Positions 14,856-22,778 of a stretch of 26,338 nucleotides of DNA are shown in pieces. The position numbers were made by a program, and so were the translations under genes. How positions within the stretch are numbered: position 1 is the stretch's first letter; the number at the start of each line of letters is the position of its first letter. The DNA lies in the NCBI GenBank assembly GCA_013003285.1, contig JABDJY010000224.1:1-26338 (forward strand), read 5' to 3'. The notes beneath the pieces were generated by a model. That model had not been told where the DNA came from, made no database searches, and saw only the letters and a list, made by a program, of their open reading frames with translations. This stretch comes from Alphaproteobacteria bacterium (GTDB lineage: Bacteria; Pseudomonadota; Alphaproteobacteria; UBA6615).

Positions 14856-16070
14856 ATGAGCGGCATACTTTCCGGATTGCGCATCGTCGAGGGCTCGGCC
14901 TTCGTCGCCGCGCCCCTGTGCGGCATGACCCTGGCCCAGATGGGCGCCGATGTCATTCGCTTCGATCTGCCCGGCGGCGGTATCGACTATCGGCGTTGGC
15001 CCATGGCGAAAAGCGGCCTCAGCATCTATTGGGCGAGCATGAATAAGGGCAAGCGGTCGCTGGCGGTCGACTTCCGTAAGCCCGAGGGCCAGGAAATCCT
15101 GACCGAGCTGATCACCGCCCCGGGCGAGGAACGCGGCATCCTATCCACCAACTTCCCCATGCGCGGCTGGCTTGACTATGAAACCTTAAAGGCGCGGCGT
15201 AACGACTTGATTGCCATGAATATTATCGGCAATCCGGACGGATCGGTAGCGGTGGATTATACGGTCAATGCGGCCGTCGGGTTTCCGTTTATCACGGGCC
15301 CCGGCGCGGACGTGGCACCGGTCAATCATGTGTTTCCCGGCTGGGACGTATCGACCGGCTACGCCGCCGCGATGGGCATATTGGCGGCCGAGCGCCACCG
15401 CCGGCTGACCGGCGAAGGCCAGCACGTGAAACTATCGCTCGCCGACGTCGCCTTCGCCACCGTGGGCAATCTTGGCTATATCGGCGAAGTGCAGATCAAC
15501 AACGAAGAGCGTCCAAATCTGGGGAACGCCGTCTATGGCAGCTATGGCGAGGACTTCGCCACCAGTGATGGCCGCCGCGTGATGATCATCGCCGTGTCGG
15601 TCGCCCAATGGAAGAAACTGGTCGAGGCCACCGAGACCACCGAGGCCATGGCGAAACTGGAAGCCGAACTCGGCTTGGACTTTAACCGTGAGGAACACCG
15701 CTTCGACGCGCGCGAGGCGATTGGCGTGCTCATCGGCGGCTGGTGTGAATCGCACAGCCTGGCCGAGGTACGGGCCGCCTTCGACCAGCATAATGTGTGC
15801 TGGGGGCCCTATCAGAGTTTTACCCAAATGACCGAGGAAGACCCGCGCTGCTCACCCGCTAATCCATTATTCCAAGAGGTTGAGCAACCGGGTATCGGTA
15901 ATTATCTGATGCCCGGCATCCCGCATAATTTCGGTGCGGTGGAACGGAGCCATCCAAGGGGGCCGCAATTGGGCGAACATACCGACGAAATATTGGCGAG
16001 CGATCTCGGCCTCAGCGATGGTGAGATCGGCAAGTTGCACGACAATGGCATTATCGCAGGACCCGAGTGA
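14856..16070 (+). CDS. mct: Mesaconyl-CoA C1-C4 CoA transferase (2-methylfumaryl-CoA isomerase), class III CoA transferase
   Basis: This is a 404-residue CaiB/BaiF-family protein. It shares the distinctive Mct wording I recall from Chloroflexus: LRIVEGSAFVAAPLCGMTLAQ (near 8-28), IDYRRWP, SIYWASMNKGKRSLAVD, LSTNFPMRGWL, VDYTVNAAVGFPFITGP, LAAERHRRLTGEGQHVK, and the close IGNYLMPG...LGEHTDEIL. Asp164 in FPGWDVSTG is at the place of the class III catalytic aspartate. Mct moves CoA within the molecule, turning mesaconyl-C1-CoA into mesaconyl-C4-CoA. Its stop overlaps the start of the hydratase gene, and mcd follows, so substrate-forming and product-using enzymes are encoded together. A different class III transferase is possible but less likely given the company. 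Confidence 0.85.
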   Translation: MSGILSGLRIVEGSAFVAAPLCGMTLAQMGADVIRFDLPGGGIDYRRWPMAKSGLSIYWASMNKGKRSLAVDFRKPEGQEILTELITAPGEERGILSTNFPMRGWLDYETLKARRNDLIAMNIIGNPDGSVAVDYTVNAAVGFPFITGPGADVAPVNHVFPGWDVSTGYAAAMGILAAERHRRLTGEGQHVKLSLADVAFATVGNLGYIGEVQINNEERPNLGNAVYGSYGEDFATSDGRRVMIIAVSVAQWKKLVEATETTEAMAKLEAELGLDFNREEHRFDAREAIGVLIGGWCESHSLAEVRAAFDQHNVCWGPYQSFTQMTEEDPRCSPANPLFQEVEQPGIGNYLMPGIPHNFGAVERSHPRGPQLGEHTDEILASDLGLSDGEIGKLHDNGIIAGPE

Positions 16071-16921
16071 TGGACGTGAACCCCGACATTAGCTACGGCG
16101 ATTGGAGACCTTCGCTCGAGGCGGAGACCGAAAATATCGACCTGACCCAGGTGCGGAAGCTGGCCGGGGTGCTCGATCTCGACGAAGCGGAATTCAATGA
16201 GGGCACGCCGCTGCCGCCCATGTGGCATTGGCTGTTTTTCCTCCACCGCGCGCCGACCGCCAATATTGGCCCGGACGGCCACCCCAAACGCGGCGGCTTT
16301 TTCCCGCCGATCGAACTGCAGCGGCGCATGTTCGCCGGCGAGCAGATCAAGTTCCACGCCCCCCTCTTGGTCGGTCAGCCGGCGACCCGCACCGGCACCA
16401 TCACCCGGCTCGACGAGAAGGAAGGCCGCAACGGCCGCATGGTTTTGGCCAGCGCCCAATACCGCATCGAACAAGACGGCAAACTGTGCGTCGAGGATAC
16501 TCACGACATCGTCTATATCGGCGGCGGCGGCACCACGCCGGCGCCGGGCCCGGATTCATTCACGCCCCCCGCGGGCGCCTGGCACCGGGAGATCAAGGCC
16601 GATCCGGTATTTTTGTTCCGTTACTCGGCCCTGAGCTTCAACAGCCATCGCATCCATTACGACCGCGAATACGCGCAAAATGAAGAGGGCTATCCCGGCC
16701 TGATCGTGCATGGCCCCCTCACCGCGCTGCTGCTGGCGGAGTTGGCGCGCACCAATGTGGAAGCGCCCATGACCCAGTTCAGTTTCCGTGGCCGCGCGCC
16801 CATATTCGAACCCTGGCCGTTTCATGTGGTCGGCGAACTAGGCGATGACGGGTCCGCAGAACTCCAAGCGGTTCGCAATGACGCCACTGTCGCCATGACC
16901 GCAACAGCCCAATTCGGCTAG
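16070..16921 (+). CDS. meh: Mesaconyl-C4-CoA hydratase (3-methylfumaryl-CoA hydratase), HTD2-like hot-dog protein
   Basis: This is a 283-residue double hot-dog protein. The N-terminal half has WHWLFFLHRAPTANIGPDGHP and GGFFPPIELQRRMFAG. The C-terminal hydratase-2-like half has RYSALSFNSHRIHYDREYA and GYPGLIVHGPL, with the Asp/His pair used by MaoC/HTD2 hydratases. The expected reaction is reversible hydration of mesaconyl-C4-CoA to (S)-citramalyl-CoA, as in the 3-hydroxypropionate bicycle. The ATG at 16070 overlaps the mct stop (TGATG); a GTG three bases earlier is also in frame, but the ATG is preferred. It ends nine bases before mcd. HTD2-like proteins also occur in fatty-acid pathways; the mct/mcd neighbours decide the call. 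Confidence 0.83.
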   Translation: MDVNPDISYGDWRPSLEAETENIDLTQVRKLAGVLDLDEAEFNEGTPLPPMWHWLFFLHRAPTANIGPDGHPKRGGFFPPIELQRRMFAGEQIKFHAPLLVGQPATRTGTITRLDEKEGRNGRMVLASAQYRIEQDGKLCVEDTHDIVYIGGGGTTPAPGPDSFTPPAGAWHREIKADPVFLFRYSALSFNSHRIHYDREYAQNEEGYPGLIVHGPLTALLLAELARTNVEAPMTQFSFRGRAPIFEPWPFHVVGELGDDGSAELQAVRNDATVAMTATAQFG

Positions 16922-16930
16922 GATACAACC

Positions 16931-18622
16931 ATGGACGATATCAGCCCTTCCCCATCGCCGCTCGCAGCCGGCGACGCGCTCACCCAGTACCGCGAGGCTT
17001 TGGATGCCGCGAACTCACATCTGAACGCTCTGAACATCGCGGCGACGGGCCTGGCGGCACCCGGTGGACCGGTCGAAACCGATCGCCTCACCACCCATCA
17101 ATATGCGCTGCATGGTTACGCCTGGATGGCGACTTACGTCACCGCGCTGGCACAGTTGCTCGGTTGGGCGGAGCGGTTGCACACCGCCGGCAGACTGGGT
17201 GACCTGGAAGGTCTGATCCTGCAATGCGGGTTCGGCGCCTATCTCAAACAGTTGCGCCACGGCATCACCATGAGCCAAGACGAGTTCGCCCGCCCCGGCG
17301 ACCTCGGTCTCGATGAGGCGGCGGCCCTGGACACGCCGGCAGCGCGTCAACTCATGGCCCGCGGCGACACCATCGCCGTGCGCCAGCAAATCGCCCATAT
17401 CCTCAGCGAACGGCGCGGCACCGGCAGCTTTGGCGATCCCGGCCTGGACGAAACCCATTCCATGATCCGCGACCAATTCGCCCGTTTTTCCGACGAGCGC
17501 GTGGCGCCGGCGGCGCAAGCTTGGCACATCGCCGACGATCTGATCCCCCTGGATATCATCGACGAGATGAGTGAATTGGGCGTCTTCGGCCTGACCTTGC
17601 CAGAGGAAGAAGGCGGGTTGGGCCTCGACAAGACCGCCATGTGCGTGGTCACCGAAGAGCTTTCGCGCGGCTATATTGGCGTCGGGTCGCTGGGTACCCG
17701 TTCGGAGATCGCCGCCGAGCTCATCCGGGTAAACGGCACAGACGCCCAGAAAGAGCGCTATCTGGCGCCCATAGCGACCGGCGATATTTTGCCGACCGCG
17801 GTATTCACCGAGCCCAATCATGGTTCCGATCTGGCGCGTATACGTACCCGGGCCGAGCGCACCACCACCGGATACAAGATCACCGGCAACAAGATCTGGA
17901 TTACCCATGGCGCCCGCTCGGATCTGATGACCTTGATGGTGCGCACCAACCCGGACGAGCCGGGCTATCGCGGCTTGAGCATGTTTCTCGCCGAGAAGCC
18001 GCGCGGCACGGTCGATGACCCCTTCCCGGCGCCCGGCATGACCGGCACCGAAATCCGCGTGCTCGGTTACCGGGGCATGAAGGAATATGAAATCGCTTTC
18101 GACGGCTTCGAGGTTCCCCACGACGCACTGCTCGGCGGCGTGGAAGGCGACGGCTTCAAGCAACTCATGTCGAGTTTCGAGACCGCACGCATCCAGACCG
18201 CCGCACGGGCGGTGGGTGTGGCGCAAAATGCGCTGGAGTTGGCCCTGGGTTACGCCAACGACCGGTCCCAGTTCAGCCGGCCGATCCTCGACTTTGCCCG
18301 CGTCGGCGGCAAGATCGGCTGGATGGCGGTGGAGACAATGATCGCCCGCCAGCTTGCCTATTACGCGGCGCGCCAGCGCGAAGCCGGCCAACGCTGTGAC
18401 ATCGAGGCCGGCATGGCCAAGCTATTGGCCGCCCGGATCGCCTGGTCGAACGCCGATAATGGCGTACAGATTCATGGCGGCAACGGCTATGCGGAAGAGT
18501 TCGTCATGTCGCGGGTTCTATGCGATGCGCGCATCCTGAACATTTTCGAGGGCGCCGCCGAAATCCAGGCCGGTATTATCGCACGCGGCCTTCTCAGTCG
18601 TCCGAACCGACCAAACGCCTAA
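16931..18622 (+). CDS. mcd: (2S)-methylsuccinyl-CoA dehydrogenase
   Basis: This is a 563-residue acyl-CoA dehydrogenase with an N-terminal extension of about 165 residues (YALHGYAWMATYVTALAQLL, YLKQLRHGITMSQDEFARP), the mark of Mcd of the ethylmalonyl-CoA pathway; ordinary family members have about 380-400 residues. The dehydrogenase core has LTLPEEEGGLG, TAVFTEPNHGSDLARI for FAD and substrate, GNKIWITHGARSD, and ILNIFEGAAEIQ near the end, with Glu540 at the base position of short-chain enzymes. It oxidises methylsuccinyl-CoA to mesaconyl-C1-CoA and passes electrons to ETF. In this operon its product is the substrate of the upstream mct gene product. The identification rests on the extension and motif wording recalled from Rhodobacter Mcd. 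Confidence 0.87.
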   Translation: MDDISPSPSPLAAGDALTQYREALDAANSHLNALNIAATGLAAPGGPVETDRLTTHQYALHGYAWMATYVTALAQLLGWAERLHTAGRLGDLEGLILQCGFGAYLKQLRHGITMSQDEFARPGDLGLDEAAALDTPAARQLMARGDTIAVRQQIAHILSERRGTGSFGDPGLDETHSMIRDQFARFSDERVAPAAQAWHIADDLIPLDIIDEMSELGVFGLTLPEEEGGLGLDKTAMCVVTEELSRGYIGVGSLGTRSEIAAELIRVNGTDAQKERYLAPIATGDILPTAVFTEPNHGSDLARIRTRAERTTTGYKITGNKIWITHGARSDLMTLMVRTNPDEPGYRGLSMFLAEKPRGTVDDPFPAPGMTGTEIRVLGYRGMKEYEIAFDGFEVPHDALLGGVEGDGFKQLMSSFETARIQTAARAVGVAQNALELALGYANDRSQFSRPILDFARVGGKIGWMAVETMIARQLAYYAARQREAGQRCDIEAGMAKLLAARIAWSNADNGVQIHGGNGYAEEFVMSRVLCDARILNIFEGAAEIQAGIIARGLLSRPNRPNA

Positions 18623-18879
18623 AGAGATCGCAACGTTACATGATCCCAGGATGGGTATCATTGCAATCCTAGACGTCCATGTAATTCCATAATATGGTTA
18701 ATATTCATATACTTATTATGTTATTCTAAGGCATACATTTACATTTGCAGTAAAATTAGTTGCATAAGCATGATCCCTTACAGATTTTCTCTTGTCATTT
18801 AAGCACTTCACCTCCATTCTTAGGAAAAGGCGTTAACCATAAATACGCCGTTCAGGGTTTGGTATGTATGGAGGTTTTA
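18623..18879. promoter_or_regulatory. A+T-rich intergenic region upstream of rpfF
   Basis: This 257-base stretch is strikingly A+T-rich compared with the mcd gene before it and should carry the rpfF promoter. ATGATCCC...GGGTATCAT (18640-18661) can form a short hairpin with one bulge 18 bases after the mcd stop, possibly ending the mct-meh-mcd transcript, though no T-run follows. GGCGT (18829-18833) and ACGCC (18845-18849) form a small inverted repeat near the gene. I could not assign boxes. The composition change fits an acquired segment beginning here. Confidence 0.45.
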
Positions 18880-19863
18880 ATGAGCGAATCTGGCACCGTC
18901 TCATTTTTGCCAAGACGCACGGGCGCACTGGCAACTGTGATACAGCCGAGGGATGGCGACCTGCGGCACTGGGGTGAATCCGACCAAGCGAGCGAAATCG
19001 GTTATGTAAAATCGCGCTTGGAGAATTATCCCTATCAACAGCTAACCATCGAATTTGATCAGCACGAACGCATACTGTGGTACTTTATGGCGCCCACGGA
19101 TCGGCCGAGCACAACAGTGCCACTGATGCGCGAGACGCGGCATTTGCAATCGACCATCATCGACATCTTTGACCAATGGAGCGATCCTGAAAGCCAGCCC
19201 ATTCGATTCCTGGTGGTGGGTTCGCGGATGCCTGGTATCTTCAATCTTGGTGGCGACCTTGAGCTGTTCGCGCAGCTAATTCGGCAACGTAATCGGAAGG
19301 CTCTGGTAGATTACGCCCGGCTCGCGATAGAGGTCGTCCACGCAAATACCACGTGCCTGGAGTTGCCATTAATTACCGCGGCCGTCGTACAAGGCGACGC
19401 CTTGGGCGGCGGTTTCGAAGCAGCCCTGTCAGGCAATCTGATTATCGCGGAGCGCAGCGCCAAATTCGGATTGCCGGAGGTGCTCTTCAACTTGTTTCCG
19501 GGAATGGGTGCCTATTCATTCCTATCGCGCAAAATCGACCCCGCACTGGCGGAACGCATGATGTTGAGCGGTAAAATTTACAGCGCCGATGAACTCCACG
19601 ACATGGGAGTTATTGATGTAATAGCAGAAGATGGCGCAGGCGAACAAACGCTGTATGAATACCTGATAAAGCACGGTCGGCAGTTCAATGCGCATCGCGC
19701 GATTTACGATGTACGTCGACGGGTCAATCCGGTCACATTCGATGAAATGTCGGACATAACCAATATCTGGGTGGAGACCGCACTGCGACTTCGCGATGAA
19801 GATGTCCACCGGATGGAGCGCCTTGCGGCGGCACAGCTTCGGCGTTGGAATCGCGATAAATAA
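18880..19863 (+). CDS. rpfF: DSF synthase, RpfF-type crotonase-family enzyme
   Basis: This is a 327-residue crotonase-fold protein whose wording closely follows Xanthomonas RpfF: FNLGGDLELFAQLIRQ (121-136), VQGDALGGGFEAALS (170-184), FGLPEVLFNLFPGMGAYSF (196-214), ITNIWVETALRL and MERLAAAQLRR. Glu180 and Glu200 are 20 residues apart, like catalytic Glu141 and Glu161 of Xanthomonas RpfF. RpfF dehydrates 3-hydroxyacyl-ACP to the cis-2-enoyl form and releases the fatty-acid signal. The N-terminus is about 35-40 residues longer than that enzyme. The ATG at 18880 follows GGAGG; an open frame to 18760 lacks support. It converges with the RpfC-type kinase gene, 19 bases apart, as in Xanthomonas. The exact fatty acid made is unknown. 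Confidence 0.9.
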   Translation: MSESGTVSFLPRRTGALATVIQPRDGDLRHWGESDQASEIGYVKSRLENYPYQQLTIEFDQHERILWYFMAPTDRPSTTVPLMRETRHLQSTIIDIFDQWSDPESQPIRFLVVGSRMPGIFNLGGDLELFAQLIRQRNRKALVDYARLAIEVVHANTTCLELPLITAAVVQGDALGGGFEAALSGNLIIAERSAKFGLPEVLFNLFPGMGAYSFLSRKIDPALAERMMLSGKIYSADELHDMGVIDVIAEDGAGEQTLYEYLIKHGRQFNAHRAIYDVRRRVNPVTFDEMSDITNIWVETALRLRDEDVHRMERLAAAQLRRWNRDK

Positions 19864-19876
19864 TTGCCGCCGGCAA
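19864..19876. terminator. Small hairpin between convergent rpfF and rpfC
   Basis: TTGCC-GCC-GGCAA fills most of the 19-base gap between the two stops. A five-pair stem without a T-run is weak, but its position between convergent genes suggests a two-way transcription barrier. Confidence 0.3.
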
Positions 19877-19882
19877 GGCCGA

Positions 19883-22753
19883 TTAGGATGCCGCTCCCAT
19901 CTTCGCGATGGCAGAAAGTTCTTCGGTCAATGCCATTCGCAACACGTGAAATTCGGCTTCAAGCGCCTCGGCCTTTATATGGCCACGAGCATCCATATCC
20001 ACCTGGTTCATATCATTGATTTCCTTGGCCACGACATGCATGCGGGTTGCACCCACATGGGCGGCACTACTACGCAATGCATGGGCGTGCTCGCGTAGGC
20101 TGCTGAGGTCGCCCAGCTCGATCGCTCGGCGCAAAGTCTCCATGGTGGTATCAGCATTCGTCAGAAAATCGTTGATTACACTTTCGACGAAACTATCGCC
20201 TCCCAATTCACGCAAACTATCCAACGCTTTTTGGTCGATGGGTGAATCGGTCACGACACGTAGTGGCAGCCGCTGAGTCTGTTCGCCGGCCGGCTCAGCC
20301 GGTTCTTGAATCGGCAGCGGATCGACCACGGTTTCGACAATGTCGGAAACATGTTCATCATCCGAGTGTTTGCCGTGCTGTAACACATAGGATTCGATCA
20401 CATCAGCCAATACAACAGCTTCCACAGGCTTTGTAACAACATCGTCCATGCCGGCGTCCAAACAAAGCTGACGAGTCTCCAAAGTAGCGTCAGCTGTCAA
20501 CCCGATGATCGGCAGATGATCTTCACCCATATGTGCAAATCGGTAGTGTTTCGTTGTTTCCGGCCCGCTTAATCCAGGGATATTCACGTCCATTAAAACG
20601 GCGTCAAATTTCTGCGCGTCAAGAGCATCCAATGCGGAATCACCGTCACCGGCAACGAACACACGATGGCCTGCGCTGGTGATAATTTTCGAAATAACCC
20701 TGCGATTTACCGGATTATCCTCGACCAACAAGACTTTGAGATCGCGCACTGCCGGCGTCCGATTATTGAGGCTGCCGGATTCACGGTTCTGTTTCTCATT
20801 GACGCCTGAGAAGGCCCCTGCCAGGCGCAACGCCCTAAATAGATCCGCCTCGTCCACCGGCAATCTCAACTCGGATAATGGCAGAGGTAAGTGCGCACCG
20901 GGATCATTCGCAGGGTCGCCAACGTGCAAATAAATGGGCTCGCGATCGCCGGCTTCGACACATATCCGCCGCATCGCCACGGCCGTACTTGGAGAATTTA
21001 AATCACATATAATAACGGCCCGCGGTGCGCCACGGCTCAGATCGCTCGATACTTTAGCGACAACAGCTTCGGGTGACATTATGAATTCAGCCTCAACACC
21101 CCATCGCGCCAAGGCCGTTTCGATGCCGGGCAGTTCGGTAACAGCGTCGCCGAACAAGATTACCTGTCGCGCCTCAAAGGCTAGCGATTGTGTCTCATCT
21201 GTGCTGGCACCTGAATTATCACCAGCGACCGACACAGTGAAAGGCAATTCAACGGAGAAACAGCTGCCAATGTCCAGTTCCGACTCAACCTGAATTTTGC
21301 CCCCCATTAGCTCGACCAATTGTCGGGAAATGGCCAACCCAAGTCCGGTGCCCCCAAACCGGCGCGTCACTGTACCGTCAGCTTGGGAGTAGCTCTCGAA
21401 GATACTGTCGATATGTTCCGGTGCGATGCCAATGCCGCTGTCATGAACCTCAAACCGCAATAATTGCTTCGCGTCCGCCACGCCGAGCATGCTGACCGCA
21501 ATTTTCACCCGGCCATCGCTGGTAAACTTGACGGCGTTGGCAACCAGGTTGATCAGAATTTCCCGCAAATGCTCGCCATCACCCATAAGGTCGGATGGTA
21601 CGGAAGGCGAGATGCACGTCGACAGTCGAATATCTTTCGATACCGCCTGTGGGCGCAAAATAGCGTCGACATCTGCCATGACCGTATACAAATCGAAAGG
21701 CTCGTGAGCGATATCGACGCGTCCGGCTTCGATCTTCGAGAAGTCGAGAATCTCATTTACCTGACCAAGCAGGCTGTGCGCCGCCGTTCGAATGGTCCGT
21801 GTCATATCAAGCTGTTCGGAATCGAGAGATGTTTCGCGCATCAAATCGCCCATCCCGATGATCGCCGTCAACGGCGTGCGCAGTTCGTGGCTCATGGAGG
21901 CAAAGAAACGGCTCTTCGCCTGATTGGCCGACTCCGCCTCATTTATCGCCACCCGCAAGCGCTTGAGAAGCATCGACACATAGGCTGGCAACAACACCAA
22001 GGCGGTTAGCAGTCCAATGCCGAGCGGTAGTTGCTCTTGCCAAAATGGCGTAATGGCAATGACCAGGCCGAATCCGATAAAGCTGATCGTCGCCGAGATC
22101 ACAAGGGCCGGGACGCCATAGCGAAAACCATTGCCAAACGTCACCCAAAGATAGATCAGATACCAGGGCGCCATCACTTGCGGGCTGATATTCATCAGCA
22201 GAGAAAGCAGAAGTAAATCGGCGTGGTTGCCAATTACCCGACGAGCAAAAGACGCCTTCGGTCGAAACCAAATATCGAGAAGCAATAGCCAAGAAATGAT
22301 GAATCCACCGGCGACGACGACAATCGCTAGGGATAAATGGGTCTCAGCGGTCGAAAGAACGGTCAAAACGTACAGGTAAATCAAAATAATCGCGACAATC
22401 GCGATACGTATCATCGCCTGCTCGTGCTCGCTGTCCGGTCGCGCGGAGAATTTCGCAATAGCCGCCGCTGCGCCCTGGCGCATCGCCGCAACTGCAAGGC
22501 AGAACGGCAGAGCCACCAGGATCAGCAACATCGCGATATCGGCGCCGCGCGAAAACAATATCGGTTGAGCAGATAATGCAATCAGGCCGTAGCCACAAAT
22601 GCCGGTTATGGCTGAAAACGTGAGGGCAAAAACAGCCAATCGCGCTCGCCGCCCGACCACGCTGTCTGAAGGCGAGATATTTCGAACATCCCCAGCTGCT
22701 GTGGAGTTGTCACCATCCTGCGCTGGTTGATTCAAACTTTCTGTGACTGCCAA
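19883..22753 (-). CDS. rpfC: RpfC-type membrane hybrid histidine kinase (TM-HisKA-HATPase-pseudoREC-REC-HPt)
   Basis: This is a 956-residue inner-membrane sensor. Residues 39-264 hold about seven membrane helices. The part from PDSEHEQAMIRI (106) through LYLWVTFGNGFRYG (about 200-213) to ESANQAKSRFFASMSHELRTPL matches the five-helix input of Xanthomonas RpfC, the DSF receptor. H289 is the phosphorylated histidine, N402/N406 the N box, D438 in DSGIGI and GTGLGL the ATP lid. Residues 528-645 look like a degenerate receiver. REC at 672-790 has D722 and K775, and an HPt domain near 840-950 has H891 in HALRSSAAHVG. It starts at TTG with GGGGAG upstream, 25 bases after the kinase gene before it. 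RpfC in Xanthomonas is about 726 residues; the excess is two N-terminal helices and the pseudo-receiver. Confidence 0.87.
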   Translation of the reverse strand: MAVTESLNQPAQDGDNSTAAGDVRNISPSDSVVGRRARLAVFALTFSAITGICGYGLIALSAQPILFSRGADIAMLLILVALPFCLAVAAMRQGAAAAIAKFSARPDSEHEQAMIRIAIVAIILIYLYVLTVLSTAETHLSLAIVVVAGGFIISWLLLLDIWFRPKASFARRVIGNHADLLLLSLLMNISPQVMAPWYLIYLWVTFGNGFRYGVPALVISATISFIGFGLVIAITPFWQEQLPLGIGLLTALVLLPAYVSMLLKRLRVAINEAESANQAKSRFFASMSHELRTPLTAIIGMGDLMRETSLDSEQLDMTRTIRTAAHSLLGQVNEILDFSKIEAGRVDIAHEPFDLYTVMADVDAILRPQAVSKDIRLSTCISPSVPSDLMGDGEHLREILINLVANAVKFTSDGRVKIAVSMLGVADAKQLLRFEVHDSGIGIAPEHIDSIFESYSQADGTVTRRFGGTGLGLAISRQLVELMGGKIQVESELDIGSCFSVELPFTVSVAGDNSGASTDETQSLAFEARQVILFGDAVTELPGIETALARWGVEAEFIMSPEAVVAKVSSDLSRGAPRAVIICDLNSPSTAVAMRRICVEAGDREPIYLHVGDPANDPGAHLPLPLSELRLPVDEADLFRALRLAGAFSGVNEKQNRESGSLNNRTPAVRDLKVLLVEDNPVNRRVISKIITSAGHRVFVAGDGDSALDALDAQKFDAVLMDVNIPGLSGPETTKHYRFAHMGEDHLPIIGLTADATLETRQLCLDAGMDDVVTKPVEAVVLADVIESYVLQHGKHSDDEHVSDIVETVVDPLPIQEPAEPAGEQTQRLPLRVVTDSPIDQKALDSLRELGGDSFVESVINDFLTNADTTMETLRRAIELGDLSSLREHAHALRSSAAHVGATRMHVVAKEINDMNQVDMDARGHIKAEALEAEFHVLRMALTEELSAIAKMGAAS

Positions 22754-22778
22754 CCGGAATTCTCCCCAACCCCAAGCG

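Noticed and set aside
14762..14956. Upstream extension of the SnoaL-like protein to 14956
   Set aside because: It would overlap the start of mct and the symmetric promoter repeat; the added residues are not NTF2-like.
17015..18391. Long minus-strand open frame (458 aa) opposite mcd
   Set aside because: It lies wholly inside mcd, has histidine/glycine-rich shadow composition typical of antisense frames in GC-rich DNA, and shows no domain.
18760..18879. Extended N-terminus of RpfF from the TTG at 18760
   Set aside because: The extra 40 residues resemble no crotonase, come from A+T-rich intergenic DNA, and a GGAGG site directly precedes the ATG at 18880.
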